Positions 55,265-64,000 of a stretch of DNA of 64,000 nucleotides are shown here, in pieces. The notes beneath the pieces were generated by a model. The model saw only the letters and a list, made by a program, of their open reading frames with translations, ran no database searches and was not told the DNA's origin. The DNA is from Serratia liquefaciens (GTDB lineage Bacteria; Pseudomonadota; Gammaproteobacteria; Enterobacterales; Enterobacteriaceae). Position 1 is the first letter of the stretch; each line of letters opens with the position of its first letter. A program made the translations under genes and the position numbers. Where the stretch lies: positions 4,091,019 to 4,155,018 of the forward strand of contig NZ_CP088930.1 in the NCBI RefSeq assembly GCF_027594825.1, read 5' to 3'.

Positions 55265-56416
55265 ATGGACTCAATCAGTGTTGATGAACTTGCCCCGAAA
55301 AAAGATCGTTGGTATCGCATTGTGGAGGAATTGTTGTCCTCTGCCGATGTGGCCATCAACGGCAACCGCGCCTGCGATATCAAGGTACATAATCCGGCGT
55401 TGTTTAAACGCATTTTGCAGGAAGGATCGCTAGGGTTCGGCGAAAGCTACATGGATGGCTGGTGGGACTGCGAGCGACTGGACGTGCTATTTACCCGTAT
55501 TCTGCAGGCGGGCGTCGATGAGCGCTTGCCTAAAAACCTGAGCGACATTGCGCGTATCGCCTATGCCCGGCTGTTTAATCGTCAGTCACGTAAACGCGCC
55601 TGGCAGGTGGGCAAGGAGCATTACGACATTGGCAACGATCTGTTCCGCGCGATGCTCGACCCCTATATGCAATATTCCTGCGGCTATTGGAAAGACGCTG
55701 ACACGCTGGAACAGGCGCAGCAGGCCAAGCTGAAAATGATCTGCGAGAAGCTGCAGCTGAAACCCGGCATGTCGCTGTTGGACATCGGCTGTGGCTGGGG
55801 CGGATTGGCTCAATATGCGGCAGAAAACTACGGCGTATCTGTGTATGGCGTGACGATTTCCGCCGAGCAGCAAAAGCTGGCGCAGGAACGCTGTCAGGGA
55901 TTGGACGTAGAGATACAACTGCAGGATTATCGCGACCTTGACCGTCAGTTTGACCGCATTGTCTCCGTCGGCATGTTCGAACACGTGGGGCCAAAGAACT
56001 ATGACACTTATTTCCGCGTCGCGGCGCGCAACCTCAAGCCCGATGGCCTGTTCCTGCTGCATACTATTGGCGCAAACCAAACCAATCTGCACGTCGACGC
56101 CTGGATAGACAAATACATCTTCCCCAACGGCTGCCTGCCATCGGTACGGCATATTTCCGAGGCCAGCGAAGGGCGTTTTGTGATGGAGGACTGGCACAAT
56201 ATTGGCGCCGATTACGACCGCACGCTGATGGCCTGGTATGAAAATTTCAAACGGGCGTGGCCGTTACTGGCCGAAGAGTATTCCGAGCGGTTCGAACGAA
56301 TGTTCACCTATTACCTGAATGCCTGCGCCGGCGCGTTCCGTGCACGGGATATTCAGCTATGGCAGGTGTTGTTCAGCCCGAAAGGTATTGAAGGCGGGGT
56401 GCGGGTGTACCGCTAA
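55265..56416 (+). CDS. cfa: Cyclopropane-fatty-acyl-phospholipid synthase
   Basis: 383 residues (E. coli 382). Transfers a methylene from SAM to unsaturated phospholipid acyl chains at the inner membrane, mainly in stationary phase and acid stress. SAM motif LLDIGCGWGGLAQYAAENYG, GVTISAEQQKLAQERC and VGMFEHVGPKNYDTYF are conserved. Long 220-bp leader before the ATG. Not at this place in E. coli (there cfa is elsewhere); here it stands between qmcA and cnoX. Confidence 0.96.
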   Translation: MDSISVDELAPKKDRWYRIVEELLSSADVAINGNRACDIKVHNPALFKRILQEGSLGFGESYMDGWWDCERLDVLFTRILQAGVDERLPKNLSDIARIAYARLFNRQSRKRAWQVGKEHYDIGNDLFRAMLDPYMQYSCGYWKDADTLEQAQQAKLKMICEKLQLKPGMSLLDIGCGWGGLAQYAAENYGVSVYGVTISAEQQKLAQERCQGLDVEIQLQDYRDLDRQFDRIVSVGMFEHVGPKNYDTYFRVAARNLKPDGLFLLHTIGANQTNLHVDAWIDKYIFPNGCLPSVRHISEASEGRFVMEDWHNIGADYDRTLMAWYENFKRAWPLLAEEYSERFERMFTYYLNACAGAFRARDIQLWQVLFSPKGIEGGVRVYR

Positions 56417-56426
56417 GAAGTGAAGG

Positions 56427-56446
56427 GGGCGCAGCAGGCTGCGCCC
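56427..56446. terminator. Bidirectional terminator between cfa and cnoX
   Basis: GGGCGCAG / CTGCGCCC stem in the 37-bp gap between the two convergent stops; no long T-run, moderate confidence. Confidence 0.6.
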
Positions 56447-56453
56447 TCAAATA

Positions 56454-57308
56454 TCAGTACAGCAGCGAATAGAGCTGACGGCGGTATTTGGCGGCCAGCG
56501 CGTCGCCGGTGCCCAGCGCGGCCAGAATATCCATCAGCGTCTTGCGTGCGTTGCCGTTGGCGGCGGCGAGATCTTTCTTCAGATGCCCCATCAGCAGCTC
56601 CAGCGCTTCTTCATTGCGCCCCACCTGATGCAGTTGCAGCGCCAGTTGCACGGCTAAATCGACGTTCTCCGGCTGCTGTTCCACCTGCTGTTGCAACTGT
56701 TGAATTTCCGGCGTGTCGGCGGCCTGTTTCAGCAGCTCAATCTGCGCCACCAGACCCTGATAGCGGGTATCCCGATCCTGCAGCGGGATGGTTGCCAGCA
56801 CGGTTTCGGCATCTTCAGTGCGGTTCAGCGCAATCTGGGTTTCTGCCAGTGTCAGGCCAATATCGCTGCGTTGCTGACTGGCTTGCCAGGCGTCTTTCAA
56901 CAGCGGTAACGCCTCGGTGGCATTGCCTTCGGCCAGCAATTCAGTCGCCTGCGCCAGCTTCAAATCTTCTTCTTTCGGCAGGAAACGCTGCAGGAATTCG
57001 CGGATCATCTCTTCCGGCTGCGGGCCCTGGAATCCGTCGACCGGCTGGCCGTCTTTGAACAGGTACACCGTCGGCAGAGAACGCAGGCCAAATTGGGCCG
57101 CGATGGCCTGTTCGGCGTCGCAATCCACTTTTGCCAGCACAAATTGACCGGCATATTCCGCCGCCAGCTTGTCCAGTATCGGGGTGAGCTGCAGACAGTG
57201 TTGGCTGCGATCCGACCAGAAGTAGAACACCACCGGCAGGGACATTGACTGTTCCAGCGTCTGGTGCAGGTTAGTTTCGTTAATATCAACAACAGCTTGA
57301 GCTAGCAT
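56454..57308 (-). CDS. cnoX: Chaperedoxin CnoX (YbbN)
   Basis: 284 residues from ATG 57308 ([16 protein letters not shown]). Thioredoxin-like domain ([20 protein letters not shown], with SxxC instead of CxxC, so not an oxidoreductase of the usual kind) followed by tetratricopeptide-like repeats ([20 protein letters not shown]). In E. coli CnoX protects unfolded proteins from overoxidation and hands them to GroEL. In the order ybbN-ybbO-tesA of E. coli. Confidence 0.94.
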   Translation of the reverse strand: MLAQAVVDINETNLHQTLEQSMSLPVVFYFWSDRSQHCLQLTPILDKLAAEYAGQFVLAKVDCDAEQAIAAQFGLRSLPTVYLFKDGQPVDGFQGPQPEEMIREFLQRFLPKEEDLKLAQATELLAEGNATEALPLLKDAWQASQQRSDIGLTLAETQIALNRTEDAETVLATIPLQDRDTRYQGLVAQIELLKQAADTPEIQQLQQQVEQQPENVDLAVQLALQLHQVGRNEEALELLMGHLKKDLAAANGNARKTLMDILAALGTGDALAAKYRRQLYSLLY

Positions 57309-57386
57309 GTATTTTCTCTCTGATCTTGCGGAGCCATTGGCTTTTAAATGGGGGCGGAGTGGCATTCTTCAACCCCGCCGGCCCAA

Positions 57387-58163
57387 TTAACCGTTGCTGC
57401 GCAGCAGCCAGTCCAGACAGCGGCCGGGCAGGATGCGACGCAATACGCTGAGCGCGTGCGCCAGCAGGGTCACCGGATAACGCAGTTTAGCCCTTGGGCT
57501 TTCCAGCGCGTGGCGCAATTTGGGCAAAATGGCTTCCGGCGGCAGCGTCAGACGCTTGGCAATGCCGGGGTTGTGCACCGGTTTATCGCTCTGCGCCTGA
57601 TTGACGTTCTGGGTAAAGTGGGTGGAGATCGGGCCGGGCTCAATCAGGCTGACCTGAATGCCGGTACCGTGCAGCTCCATGCGCAGAGCATCGGACCAGG
57701 CTTCCAGCGCAAACTTGCTGGCGGCATAGGCACCGCGTCCGGCGCTGGAAACCAGCCCCATCACCGAACTGGTCTGAATAATGCGCCCCTCGCCGTGCGG
57801 CAGCATCGCCGGCAACAGCAACTGGGTTAACTGATGGGTGCCAAACAGGTTGGTGGCAAACTGGCGTTCCAATTGCTGGCGCGAAATGCTGCTCAGTGGC
57901 CCATAAACGCCAAAGCCGCCGTTGTTGAACAGGCCGTACAGCCGGCCGCCGGTCAGTTCGATCACCTGCGCGGCGGCACGTTCGACGCTGGCGCTGTCGT
58001 CCAGATCCAGCTCAATGCCTTCCAGCCCAAGCTGGCGCATGTTTTCCACGTCCTGCGGTTTGCGGCAGGCGGCCAGCACGCGGTAGCCACGGTTGCGCAG
58101 ATCCTGTGCCGCAATCAATCCAATCCCGCTGGAACAGCCGGTTATCAACACTGCTTTTTGCAT
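57387..58163 (-). CDS. ybbO: Short-chain dehydrogenase/reductase YbbO
   Basis: 258 residues. NADP-binding motif ITGCSSGIGL and the catalytic SSV...YAASK are present; the NNAG motif of the family appears as NNGG. E. coli YbbO reduces aldehydes such as retinal or long-chain aldehydes. Between cnoX and tesA as in E. coli, 78 bp from cnoX, likely cotranscribed. Confidence 0.92.
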   Translation of the reverse strand: MQKAVLITGCSSGIGLIAAQDLRNRGYRVLAACRKPQDVENMRQLGLEGIELDLDDSASVERAAAQVIELTGGRLYGLFNNGGFGVYGPLSSISRQQLERQFATNLFGTHQLTQLLLPAMLPHGEGRIIQTSSVMGLVSSAGRGAYAASKFALEAWSDALRMELHGTGIQVSLIEPGPISTHFTQNVNQAQSDKPVHNPGIAKRLTLPPEAILPKLRHALESPRAKLRYPVTLLAHALSVLRRILPGRCLDWLLRSNG

Positions 58164-58188
58164 AACTTTACCTAGTATACAACGCTAT

Positions 58189-58830
58189 TTAGTTAGACTC
58201 ATGTTTTACTAGAGGTTCCAGACGTTCCGCCATCCAGGTGGCGATAAACGGTTGGGCATCCTTATTGGGATGCAATCCGTCATCCTGCATCCATTCCGCT
58301 TTTACCACCACCTGTTCCATGTAGAACGGCAGCAGCGGAATGTTGAACTGCTTGGCCAACTGAGGGTAAACCGCGCTGAAGGCCTCGGTATAACGGCGGC
58401 CATAGTTGGGCGGGATACGGATCTGCATCAGCAGCGGCTGTGCGCCGGCCTGCTGTACCAAGGTGATGATTTGGCCGAGATCGCGCTGCAGGTCCTGTGC
58501 CGGGAAGCCGCGCAGACCATCGTTGGCGCCCAATTCAATCAGCACCCAGCGCGGCTGGTGCTGTTTTAGCAATTCGGGCAGGCGGGCCAGCCCCTGTGCT
58601 GCGGTGTCGCCGCTGATACTGGCGTTGACCAGTTGCGGATCGCCCGGCTTTTTCTGCCATTGATCGGCCAACAGCGTCGGCCATGCCTGCGCCACCGGCA
58701 AGCGGTAACCGGCGCTCAAACTGTCGCCTAAAATCAACAGGGTATCGGCGGCGACAGCGCGTAAACTGAATAATCCCAACAGCAAAAGGAAGGGAAGATG
58801 CCAGCGGAAAACGTTCTTGAAGTTCATCAT
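58189..58830 (-). CDS. tesA: Thioesterase I / lysophospholipase TesA
   Basis: 213 residues from ATG 58830 (MMNFKNVFRWHLPF); an earlier in-frame start is unlikely because E. coli TesA starts at the same place. Periplasmic SGNH hydrolase: signal peptide ending AVAA, ILGDSLSAGYR with the Ser nucleophile, GANDGLRG block and DGLHPN with Asp/His. Its 5' end overlaps the divergent ybbA start by 33 bp. Confidence 0.95.
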   Translation of the reverse strand: MMNFKNVFRWHLPFLLLLGLFSLRAVAADTLLILGDSLSAGYRLPVAQAWPTLLADQWQKKPGDPQLVNASISGDTAAQGLARLPELLKQHQPRWVLIELGANDGLRGFPAQDLQRDLGQIITLVQQAGAQPLLMQIRIPPNYGRRYTEAFSAVYPQLAKQFNIPLLPFYMEQVVVKAEWMQDDGLHPNKDAQPFIATWMAERLEPLVKHESN

Positions 58831-59484
58831 CTTAGTAAACACGTTGGTCAGAGTGAGCATCAGCTCTCCATCCTTACCGGAGTCGAGCTGGTTGTCAAAC
58901 CCGCGCAGACAATTGCCCTGATTGGCGAGTCCGGTTCAGGCAAGTCAACGCTGCTGGGGATCCTCGCCGGGTTGGATGACGGCAGCGAAGGGGACGTGCA
59001 TTTGTTGGGTGAATCGCTGACCTCGCTGGACGAAGAGGGCCGTGCCGCGCTGCGCGCCAAGAATGTCGGCTTTGTGTTTCAATCATTTATGCTGGTGCCG
59101 ACGCTCAATGCGTTGGAAAACGTGCAGTTGCCGGCGCTGCTGCGTGGTGAAAGCGATCGCCAAAGTCGTGAGCAGGCAGTGCAACTGTTGGAGCAGCTTG
59201 GGCTGGGTAAACGCCTTGACCACTTGCCGGCGCAGCTTTCCGGCGGCGAACAGCAAAGGGTGGCGCTGGCGCGGGCGTTTAGCGGGCGGCCACGGGTGCT
59301 GTTCGCCGATGAGCCGACCGGCAATCTCGATCGCCAGACCGGCGAGCGCATCGCCGATCTGCTGTTTTCGCTCAACCGCGATTTTTCCACCACCTTAATT
59401 CTGGTCACCCATGACGAAACCCTGGCGGCGCGCTGCCAGCGGCGGCTGCGCCTGCGCGAAGGCAAGCTGTGGGAGGAAGCATGA
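58798..59484 (+). CDS. ybbA: ABC transporter ATPase YbbA (lipoprotein-release class)
   Basis: 228 residues, starting within the coding sequence of divergent tesA, as in E. coli. MacB/LolD-type ATPase: Walker A GESGSGKST, signature LSGGEQQR and Walker B LFADEPTGNLD. Works with YbbP; the substrate is unknown, with TesA as a candidate partner. Stop overlaps the ybbP start by ATGA. Confidence 0.95.
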   Translation: MPAENVLEVHHLSKHVGQSEHQLSILTGVELVVKPAQTIALIGESGSGKSTLLGILAGLDDGSEGDVHLLGESLTSLDEEGRAALRAKNVGFVFQSFMLVPTLNALENVQLPALLRGESDRQSREQAVQLLEQLGLGKRLDHLPAQLSGGEQQRVALARAFSGRPRVLFADEPTGNLDRQTGERIADLLFSLNRDFSTTLILVTHDETLAARCQRRLRLREGKLWEEA

Positions 59485-61913
59485 TCTGGCGCTGGTTCTG
59501 GCGCGAGTGGCGCTCGCCGTCGCTGCTGATCGTCTGGCTGGCGCTGACGCTGTCGATGGCCTGCGTATTGGCATTGGGCAGCATCAGCGATCGTATGGAT
59601 AAAGGCCTGAGCCAGCAGAGCCGCGATTTTATCGCCGGCGATCGGGTGCTGCGTAGCGCCCGGCCGGTACCGGAAGGCTGGCTGCTGGATGCGCAGCAGC
59701 AGGGGCTGAAGGTCAGTCGGCAGCTGTCGTTCACCACCATGACCTACGCCGGAGACCGGCCGCAGTTGGCGGACGTGAAGGCCACCGATCTGGCCTATCC
59801 GCTGTATGGCAAGCTGGAAACCCGTCCGGCCAATGCCAAGCTGACGCCGGGCAGCGTATTGGTCGCCCCGCGTTTGCTGGCGCTGTTGAACGTAAAGGTG
59901 GGGGACACGTTGGACGTTGGCGATACCCAACTGCGTATTGCCGGTGAAATCATCCAGGAGCCGGATTCCGGCTTTAACCCGTTCCAGACCGCGCCGCGTA
60001 TCATGATCAATCTGGCGGACGTGGACAAAACCGGGGCTGTGCAACCGGGCAGTCGCCTGACCTACCGTTATATGTTTGCCGGGGCCGAGCAGGATATTCA
60101 GCGTTATGAAGATCGCCTGACGCCGCAGCTCGGGCCGGATCAGCGCTGGTTCGGGTTGCAGGAGTCCGGCAGCGCGTTAGGCAAGTCGCTGCAGCGTTCG
60201 CAGCAGTTCTTGCTGTTGTCTGCATTGCTGACTTTACTGCTGTCGATTGCCGCGGTGGCGGTGGCTATGAGCCACTATTGCCGCAGTCGTTACGATCTGA
60301 TAGCGGTGCTGAAAACGCTGGGTGCCGGTGGTAGTGCGCTGCGTAAGCTGATTGTCGGCCAGTGGTTGGCGGTGATCCTGCTGGCTGCGGTATGCGGGGG
60401 GATTATCGGGCTGGGATTTGAAGCGGTGTTGGTCCGGCTGCTGGCTCCGGTATTGCCGGGGGAACTGCCTGCCGCCGGGACCTGGCCGTGGTTGTGGGCG
60501 ATCGGCGCGTTACTGATGATTTCGCTGCTGGTGGGGCTGCGGCCATACCGGCAGCTGTTGGCGACTCAGCCGCTGCGGGTACTGCGCCGCGATGTGGTGG
60601 CTAACGTCTGGCCGCTGCGCTACTTCCTGCCGGTGACGGCGGTGATTGTGGTGGCGTTGCTGACCGCGCTGATGGGCGCGAGCACGCTGCTGTGGTCGAT
60701 CCTGGCTGGTATTCTGGTGCTGGCCTTGCTGTTGGGGGCCATAGGTTGGGGCAGCCTGCTGCTGCTGCGCCGTATTACGCTGAAAAACCTGGCGCTGCGT
60801 CTGGCGGTCAACCGTCTGTTGCATCAGCCTTGGGTAACGGTAAGCCAACTGGCGGCCTTTTCGCTGTCGTTTATGCTGTTGGCGTTATTGCTGGTGTTGC
60901 GTGGCGATCTGCTCGAACGCTGGCAGCAACAACTGCCGCCGGACAGCCCGAACTACTTCCTGTTGAACCTGACCGAAGCGCAGGTGCCGCAGGTGAAGAC
61001 CTTCCTGCAACAGCATCAAATTGCACCTGAGACCTATTATCCGATTGTCCGTGTTCGCCTGACCGAGATTAACCAGCAGGTGGCGACCGAACGGGTGCAT
61101 GAGGACGATCCGGGCGGTGAAGCGGTGAATCGCGAATTGAACCTGACCTGGCTGGCGGATTTGCCGGCGCACAACCCTTTGCTGGCGGGCAGTTGGCCGC
61201 CTAAGACCGGCGAAGTGTCGATGGATCAGGGCATTGCCGGGCGGCTCAAGATCAAGCTGGGCGATACGCTGACCTTCAGTGGCGATACCCAGTCGTTCAG
61301 CGCCAAGGTGACCAGCCTGCGGCAGGTGGATTGGGAAAGTCTGAAGCCGAACTTTTACTTTATCTTCCCGCCGGGTGCGCTGGACGGTCAGCCACAAACC
61401 TGGCTCACCAGTTTCCGCTATGACGGGGACGGCCAGATGTTAACCCAGCTTAATCGCCAGTTCCCGACGCTCAGCCTGCTGGATATCGGCTCGATCCTCA
61501 AACAGGTGGGCGGCGTGCTGCAGCAGGTCAGCCGCGCACTGGAAGTGATGGTGGTGCTGGTGGTGCTGTGCGGCGGCCTGTTGCTGATGGCTCAGGTGCA
61601 GGTGGGGATGCGTCAGCGACGTCAGGAGTTGGTGGTGTATCGCACGCTGGGCGCAGGCAAGCGCCTGTTACGCAGTACGCTGTGGTGTGAGTTTGCCCTG
61701 CTGGGGCTGGTGGCGGGCATCGCCGCTGCGGTGGGCGCAGAGGCGGCGCTGTGGCTGCTGCAAAGCCAGGTGTTTGACTTCCCGTGGGCACCGACACCGG
61801 TGCTGTGGTGGGCACTGCCGTTGCTCAGCGCGCTGTTGCTGTCGCTGTGTGGCGGTTGGCTGGGCGTGCGTTTGCTGCGCGGTCAGGCGCTGTTCCGCAG
61901 CTACGACTGCTAG
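59481..61913 (+). CDS. ybbP: FtsX-like ABC permease YbbP
   Basis: 810 residues from ATG 59481 (overlapping the ybbA stop). MacB/FtsX-family permease with a first helix, a large periplasmic domain, a set of central helices, a second periplasmic domain and a final helix bundle (MVVLVVLCGGLLLMAQVQVG). Together with YbbA likely a mechanotransmission-type ABC system. Very GC-rich; followed by a weak hairpin. Confidence 0.92.
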   Translation: MIWRWFWREWRSPSLLIVWLALTLSMACVLALGSISDRMDKGLSQQSRDFIAGDRVLRSARPVPEGWLLDAQQQGLKVSRQLSFTTMTYAGDRPQLADVKATDLAYPLYGKLETRPANAKLTPGSVLVAPRLLALLNVKVGDTLDVGDTQLRIAGEIIQEPDSGFNPFQTAPRIMINLADVDKTGAVQPGSRLTYRYMFAGAEQDIQRYEDRLTPQLGPDQRWFGLQESGSALGKSLQRSQQFLLLSALLTLLLSIAAVAVAMSHYCRSRYDLIAVLKTLGAGGSALRKLIVGQWLAVILLAAVCGGIIGLGFEAVLVRLLAPVLPGELPAAGTWPWLWAIGALLMISLLVGLRPYRQLLATQPLRVLRRDVVANVWPLRYFLPVTAVIVVALLTALMGASTLLWSILAGILVLALLLGAIGWGSLLLLRRITLKNLALRLAVNRLLHQPWVTVSQLAAFSLSFMLLALLLVLRGDLLERWQQQLPPDSPNYFLLNLTEAQVPQVKTFLQQHQIAPETYYPIVRVRLTEINQQVATERVHEDDPGGEAVNRELNLTWLADLPAHNPLLAGSWPPKTGEVSMDQGIAGRLKIKLGDTLTFSGDTQSFSAKVTSLRQVDWESLKPNFYFIFPPGALDGQPQTWLTSFRYDGDGQMLTQLNRQFPTLSLLDIGSILKQVGGVLQQVSRALEVMVVLVVLCGGLLLMAQVQVGMRQRRQELVVYRTLGAGKRLLRSTLWCEFALLGLVAGIAAAVGAEAALWLLQSQVFDFPWAPTPVLWWALPLLSALLLSLCGGWLGVRLLRGQALFRSYDC

Positions 61914-62223
61914 TTCCTTAAGGTTATCGACCGGCTCCATTATCAGGGGCCGGTCGACGTTAGTCTCCGCACGAATCCGTTTCTCGTTACAACCTCCGCT
62001 TTCAATTCCTGCCTCGATCGGTCGGCTATTCACTTTGCTGATGCCTGCGTGAAATCGGTTACACATCGCCTTCGGATTACTCAATTTCCCAGGAGCGATT
62101 AAGGTAAAGTGATATTACCGTCACCGCCATACAAGGGTGTTGATGCCTATATTTATCATTTTAAATCAGGTAAATGAGTTTGTTTTGAGGTTGTATTTCT
62201 GTTTTTAACTAAACAAACAATAA

Positions 62224-62239
62224 ATGTAATCGTTTCCAC
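62224..62239. promoter_or_regulatory. GalR/GalS-type operator upstream of galP
   Basis: ATGTAATCGTTTCCAC matches GTGTAANCGNTTNCAC, the Gal repressor operator, except for the first base. It lies 83 bp upstream of the galP start. Confidence 0.8.
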
Positions 62240-62242
62240 TAA

Positions 62243-62258
62243 TGTGATCGCACTCACT
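62243..62258. promoter_or_regulatory. CRP binding site upstream of galP
   Basis: TGTGATCGCACTCACT matches TGTGA-N6-TCACA with one mismatch. It adjoins the GalR-like operator, so galactose uptake is expected to need cAMP-CRP and inducer. Confidence 0.85.
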
Positions 62259-62321
62259 TCTCTCTGGCGAATTGCCTCCTATCATACGGGCAACTTAAGC
62301 ACGTTATCGTTTGGAGGCTGT

Positions 62322-63728
62322 ATGAGTACTACCGTCAAAGTGTCGGTGGCAGAAAAAAGCCAGAGCAATGCAGGGATGACTTTTTTCGTCTGTTTTCTGG
62401 CCGCATTGGCTGGGCTGCTGTTCGGTCTGGACATCGGCGTTATTGCGGGTGCTCTGCCGTTTATCACCGACTCGTTTAACATCACCAGCTCCCAGCAGGA
62501 GTGGGTGGTCAGCTCAATGATGTTTGGGGCGGCGGTCGGCGCCGTGGGCAGTGGCTGGATGAACTTCCGTATCGGGCGTAAATACAGCCTGATGATTGGC
62601 GCCGTGTTGTTTGTCGTCGGTTCGCTGTGCTCAGCCGCAGCTCCCAATGTGGAAATCTTGCTGATTTCTCGCGTGCTACTTGGACTGGCGGTCGGGGTGG
62701 CTTCTTACACCGCACCGATTTATCTGTCTGAAATTGCCCCGGAGAAAATTCGCGGCAGCATGATTTCGATGTACCAGTTGATGATCACCATCGGCATTCT
62801 GGCGGCCTACCTGTCGGATACCGCATTCAGCTACACCGGCGCCTGGCGCTGGATGCTGGGCGTGATCACCATCCCTGCGGTATTGCTGTTGATCGGCGTG
62901 TTCTTCTTGCCGGATAGCCCGCGCTGGCTGGCTTCACGCAATCGCCATGAGCAGGCGCGTCAGGTATTGGAAAAGCTGCGTGACACCAGCGCTCAGGCGC
63001 AGCACGAACTGAACGAAATTCGCGAAAGCCTGAAGCTGAAACAGAGCGGCTGGGCGCTGTTTAAAGATAATAAAAACTTCCGTCGTGCCGTCTTCCTTGG
63101 CGTCCTGCTGCAGGTGATGCAACAGTTCACCGGGATGAACGTCATCATGTATTACGCACCGAAAATTTTTGGCCTGGCGGGCTTTGCCAGTACCGCACAG
63201 CAGATGTGGGGGACGGTCATTGTCGGTCTGGTTAACGTGCTGGCTACCTTTATTGCCATCGGGTTGGTTGACCGCTGGGGGCGCAAACCGACGCTGACGC
63301 TGGGCTTTGTCGTCATGGCGGTGGGCATGGGCGCGCTGGGGACCATGATGAATGTGGGCATGACCTCGCCGGCCGAGCAATACTTTGCCATCATCATGCT
63401 GCTGATGTTTATTGTCGGTTTTGCCATGAGCGCCGGCCCGCTGATTTGGGTGCTGTGTTCAGAGATCCAGCCGCTGAAAGGCCGCGATTTTGGCATTACC
63501 TGTTCTACCGCCACCAACTGGATTGCCAACATGATCGTCGGGGCGACCTTCCTGACCATGCTCAATTCGCTGGGCAGTGCGCACACTTTCTGGGTCTATG
63601 CGGCGCTTAACCTGGTGTTTATCTTCATTACGCTGGCGTTGATTCCGGAAACGAAGAACATCTCGTTGGAGCATATCGAACGCAATCTGATGGCCGGCAA
63701 ACCGTTACGCAACATTGGTTCGCGCTAG
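62322..63728 (+). CDS. galP: Galactose:proton symporter GalP
   Basis: 468 residues from ATG 62322 (GGAGG upstream); E. coli 464. MFS sugar porter with 12 helices: [35 protein letters not shown] and [17 protein letters not shown] are nearly identical to E. coli GalP. Imports galactose and glucose. In this window it stands directly upstream of galE, forming a uptake-plus-Leloir unit. Confidence 0.94.
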   Translation: MSTTVKVSVAEKSQSNAGMTFFVCFLAALAGLLFGLDIGVIAGALPFITDSFNITSSQQEWVVSSMMFGAAVGAVGSGWMNFRIGRKYSLMIGAVLFVVGSLCSAAAPNVEILLISRVLLGLAVGVASYTAPIYLSEIAPEKIRGSMISMYQLMITIGILAAYLSDTAFSYTGAWRWMLGVITIPAVLLLIGVFFLPDSPRWLASRNRHEQARQVLEKLRDTSAQAQHELNEIRESLKLKQSGWALFKDNKNFRRAVFLGVLLQVMQQFTGMNVIMYYAPKIFGLAGFASTAQQMWGTVIVGLVNVLATFIAIGLVDRWGRKPTLTLGFVVMAVGMGALGTMMNVGMTSPAEQYFAIIMLLMFIVGFAMSAGPLIWVLCSEIQPLKGRDFGITCSTATNWIANMIVGATFLTMLNSLGSAHTFWVYAALNLVFIFITLALIPETKNISLEHIERNLMAGKPLRNIGSR

Positions 63729-63759
63729 CCGACGGGCTGTGCGCAGGATATCCGTTCAG

Positions 63760-63783
63760 GCATCTGGCGTTAACGCCAGATGC
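63760..63783. promoter_or_regulatory. Perfect 24-bp palindrome between galP and galE
   Basis: GCATCTGGCGTTAACGCCAGATGC reads the same on both strands, centred 31 bp upstream of the galE start and ending just before its AGGAGG. No T-run. In RNA it forms a hairpin; in DNA it could be an operator. Function is inference. Confidence 0.55.
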
Positions 63784-63801
63784 TGACTACAGGAGGAAAT
63801 T

Positions 63802-64000
63802 ATGGCGATTCTGGTGACCGGCGGTGCCGGATACATTGGTTCCCACACCGTATTGGCGCTGCTGGAACGGGGTGAAGATGTGGTGGTGCTGGACAATTTG
63901 ATCAATGCGTCTGAAGAGTCCTTGCGACGCGTGGCGCAACTGACGGGCAAAGCCGCAAAGTTCTATCGGGGAGATGTACAGGACGCCGCCTGCTTGCAAC
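63802..64000 (+). CDS. galE: UDP-glucose 4-epimerase GalE, 3'-truncated by window edge
   Basis: First 66 residues only, after [31 protein letters not shown] is the NAD-binding Rossmann start of extended-SDR epimerases, followed by [18 protein letters not shown]. The GalE family of the Leloir pathway interconverts UDP-galactose and UDP-glucose; adjacency to galP supports this over other sugar epimerases. The rest lies outside the window. Confidence 0.85.
   Translation, partial: MAILVTGGAGYIGSHTVLALLERGEDVVVLDNLINASEESLRRVAQLTGKAAKFYRGDVQDAACLQ

Larger units (their letters stand above)
61914..62321. other. Intergenic region before galP with terminator-like hairpin and promoter elements
   Basis: 408 bp. 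A hairpin CGACCGGC / GCCGGTCG (61928-61935, 61949-61956) ends the ybbAP unit without a T-run. Around 61960-62220 nothing was recognised. GalR-like and CRP-like sites lie at 62224-62258, and the galP start follows. Confidence 0.5.

Overview
The window reads as chromosomal DNA of a member of the Enterobacterales, most likely Serratia or a close relative. The gene order of the well-known E. coli stretch mdlB-glnK-amtB-tesB-ybaY-ybaZ-ffs-(...)-hha/tomB-acrAB/acrR-mscK-ybaM-priC-ybaN-apt-dnaX-ybaB-recR-htpG-adk-(...)-hemH-gsk-ybaL-fsr-ushA-(...)-ybaK-chiX-ybaP-copA-cueR-ybbJ-qmcA-(cfa)-ybbN-ybbO-tesA-ybbA-ybbP is kept almost intact. Proteins match the E. coli ones closely in length and motifs, but extra gene blocks are inserted between backbone genes. 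Genus assignment is inference from this pattern; no 16S or similar marker is present.

Backbone functions: nitrogen sensing and ammonium uptake (glnK-amtB behind a sigma54 promoter and an NtrC-like site); 4.5S RNA; Hha/TomB; the AcrAB pump with its divergent repressor AcrR and a conserved 24-bp operator; MscK; purine salvage (apt, gsk, ushA); the replication/repair group dnaX-ybaB-recR and priC; HtpG with a sigma32 promoter; Adk; HemH; the chitoporin-regulating small RNA ChiX; copper export (CopA/CueR); SPFH/NfeD proteins; Cfa; the CnoX-YbbO and TesA/YbbAP groups. The right end holds galP and the start of galE, preceded by GalR-like and CRP-like sites.

Accessory blocks: (1) 3.4-5.6 kb, a MOSC-domain gene with a one-base frameshift, a phosphatidylserine-decarboxylase paralogue and an atypical peroxiredoxin, the first two AT-rich; (2) 8.0-9.9 kb, an orphan AT-rich phage-tailspike-like beta-helix gene next to ffs; (3) 10.0-14.3 kb, purine permease, adenine deaminase and a divergent LysR regulator, with two PurR-like boxes in the control region and a palindromic MITE-like repeat between permease and deaminase; (4) 15.8-19.0 kb, a zinc-starvation island made of two convergent units, each with a Zur-box-like palindrome: a 48-codon membrane ORF + ABC ATPase + permease + binding protein, and zinc-free L31/L36 ribosomal proteins; (5) 36.4-40.0 kb, a glycerate/sugar-diacid locus cdaR-gntP-type permease-glycerate kinase; (6) 48 kb, a membrane methyltransferase of the NnrU/MddA type.

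The most interesting signals are recoding and RNA-level features: a likely -1 frameshift site in a three-HMA-domain copA that would release a two-domain copper chaperone, the conserved dnaX frameshift cassette, an unannotated-looking mini membrane protein translationally coupled to the zinc transporter, duplicated terminators flanking a structured segment after gsk, and hairpins in the hemH leader and between galP and galE.
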